Origin: Lachnospiraceae bacterium
GTDB taxonomy: Bacteria > Bacillota > Clostridia > Lachnospirales > Lachnospiraceae
Length of the DNA: 15,824 bases
Reading direction: 5' to 3'
Assembly (NCBI GenBank): GCA_021202575.1
Contig: JAJQCU010000243.1
Span: forward strand, 829 to 16,652
Positions 14,818 through 15,824 of this stretch are shown piece by piece. Within the stretch, counting starts at the first letter, position 1. Every line of letters begins with the position of its first letter. The notes under the pieces were generated by a model. It worked only from the letters and a program-made list of their open reading frames with translations, did no database searches and was not told the DNA's origin. The translations under genes and the position numbers were made by a program.

Positions 14818-15267
14818 TCAAGAACGAGAGCATATTATCATATCCACCGCAAGTCTTATCCACTCTTTTTGTTCTGGAGACGAATTTCTGTAAACAAAGA
14901 CCATTTTCGCTTCAAAATCCTTATCCAGTATCTGCGTATTACCGATATCTCCATTGACATCATCTCGATTGTGTCTATTCTCGACGCCTTGTGTATTCTC
15001 GACACCTGCCGAAATAAACAGTTCAGATAAGGATATGTTCAATGCCTCACACAGTTTCAGTATCGTGAACAGGTACGGTGTTGTTTTTCCCTTGAACAGA
15101 TAGTGAAGGGAACTGCTTGATATTCCTGCTTTTTCTGCAAATGTACTATGATTTATCCCTTCTGCCTCGCTTATCTTCTTTAGCGTTTCAATGACTCTAC
15201 TAATCCTATCTTCCGTGTTCAGAACTTCATCTGCTTCAGTAACAGGTACATCAACTGCCTATCCCAT
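14818..15267 (-). pseudogene. XRE-type HTH regulator with an amber codon at position 3 or no usable start
   Basis: The minus strand carries an intact HTH domain (ISRVIETLKKISEAEGINHS, TFAEKAGISSSSLHYLFKGK, then TTPYLFTILKLCEALNISLS) and a C-terminal tail ending CSRS at TGA 14820-14818. The only in-frame ATG before the HTH is at 15267; its third codon (15261-15259) is TAG. After that TAG no ATG, GTG or TTG occurs until TTG 15042, already past the HTH. Either the gene is inactivated by this stop, or it starts at a rare CTG/ATT codon, for which I see no good SD. It lies only 13 nt after the rfbB stop on the same strand. Confidence 0.65.
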
Positions 15268-15280
15268 ATTCGTAAGACTC

Positions 15281-15824
15281 TTATCGGTTCCCGTACATTT
15301 TTTCATAATAATTCTGATACTCTCCGCTGATGATGGTCTCCCACCACTCGCGGTTGTCCAGATACCACTGGATCGTCTTCTGGATGCCGTCCGCAAACTT
15401 TGTCTCCGGCAGCCACCCCAGTTCATTATGGATTTTCGTCGGGTCAATCGCGTAGCGCATATCATGACCCTTCCGGTCGGTAACATATGTAATCAGCGAT
15501 TCCGGTTTATCTAACGCCTTGCAGATCATCTTCACAATGTCAATATTGCGCATCTCGTTATGGCCGCCGATATTATATACCTCGCCCACACGGTCTTTGT
15601 GGATAATCAGGTCGATCGCCTTGCAGTGATCCTCCACATACAGCCAATCCCGAATGTTTTCTCCCTTTCCATACACCGGAAGCGGCTTATCATTCAGCGC
15701 GTTGGCAATCATCAACGGAATCAGCTTCTCTGGGAAATGATACGGGCCGTAATTGTTGGAACAGCGGCTTACCGTCACAGGCAGACCATAGGTCCTATGA
15801 TAGGCCAGAACCAGCTGGTCAGCG
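15281..15824 (-). CDS. rfbB: dTDP-glucose 4,6-dehydratase, C-terminal part (runs off window)
   Basis: This NAD-dependent short-chain (extended SDR) enzyme converts dTDP-glucose to dTDP-4-keto-6-deoxyglucose, a step of dTDP-rhamnose synthesis for surface polysaccharide. About 180 C-terminal residues are present, beginning [20 protein letters not shown], with the diagnostic [46 protein letters not shown] and [13 protein letters not shown] motifs. The Rossmann N-terminus and catalytic YxxxK lie outside the window. It ends at TAA 15283-15281. It looks intact and chromosomal, and marks the edge of the accessory region. Confidence 0.95.
   Translation of the reverse strand, partial: ADQLVLAYHRTYGLPVTVSRCSNNYGPYHFPEKLIPLMIANALNDKPLPVYGKGENIRDWLYVEDHCKAIDLIIHKDRVGEVYNIGGHNEMRNIDIVKMICKALDKPESLITYVTDRKGHDMRYAIDPTKIHNELGWLPETKFADGIQKTIQWYLDNREWWETIISGEYQNYYEKMYGNR

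Overview
This window looks like part of a gut-type Clostridia chromosome (Bacillota, probably Lachnospiraceae). The evidence is strong AGGAGG ribosome binding sites, frequent GTG/TTG starts, moderate G+C, consensus sigma-A promoters, and the mix of gene families. The species cannot be named from the sequence alone. No rRNA, tRNA, CRISPR array, integrase or transposase was seen.

Region 1 (1-3260): an iron-dependent alcohol dehydrogenase whose conserved N-terminus begins upstream of any normal start codon, a hexapeptide-repeat sugar O-acetyltransferase, and a 21-codon orphan ORF. A perfect consensus promoter (TTGACA-N17-TATAAT) then drives an ATP-grasp ligase that ends at a textbook intrinsic terminator.

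Region 2 (3260-6380): a stand-alone glutamate-cysteine ligase of the GshAB N-terminal type, overlapping by 8 nt a YafJ-type class II glutamine amidotransferase that is interrupted by one in-frame TGA. These two genes and the ATP-grasp ligase suggest a gamma-glutamyl (thiol) peptide pathway. Convergent to them is tcdA, which makes cyclic t6A in tRNA, with its own strong promoter.

Region 3 (6380-9135): a DAACS-family amino acid symporter followed by a Cys/Met-metabolism PLP lyase. The transporter lacks the arginine that reads acidic side chains, and the lyase lacks the cysteine typical of methionine gamma-lyase. The pair probably imports and breaks down a neutral, perhaps sulfur-containing, amino acid.

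Region 4 (9135-15270) is accessory. It holds a decayed small gene and a divergent HTH-containing protein. A promoter region with four GAAC-N4-GTTC palindromes (the Gram-positive LexA/SOS box) precedes a five-gene run: XRE regulator, ImmA/IrrE metallopeptidase, 97-aa unknown protein, Y-family DNA polymerase with a beta-clamp motif, and a YolD-like protein. I read this as a DNA-damage-induced mutagenesis cassette with its own regulator/protease pair. It is followed by an unknown 233-aa gene flanked by a 15-bp direct repeat, and an XRE-type gene with an amber codon at position 3.

Region 5 (15281-15824): the C-terminal part of rfbB (dTDP-glucose 4,6-dehydratase), running off the window edge.
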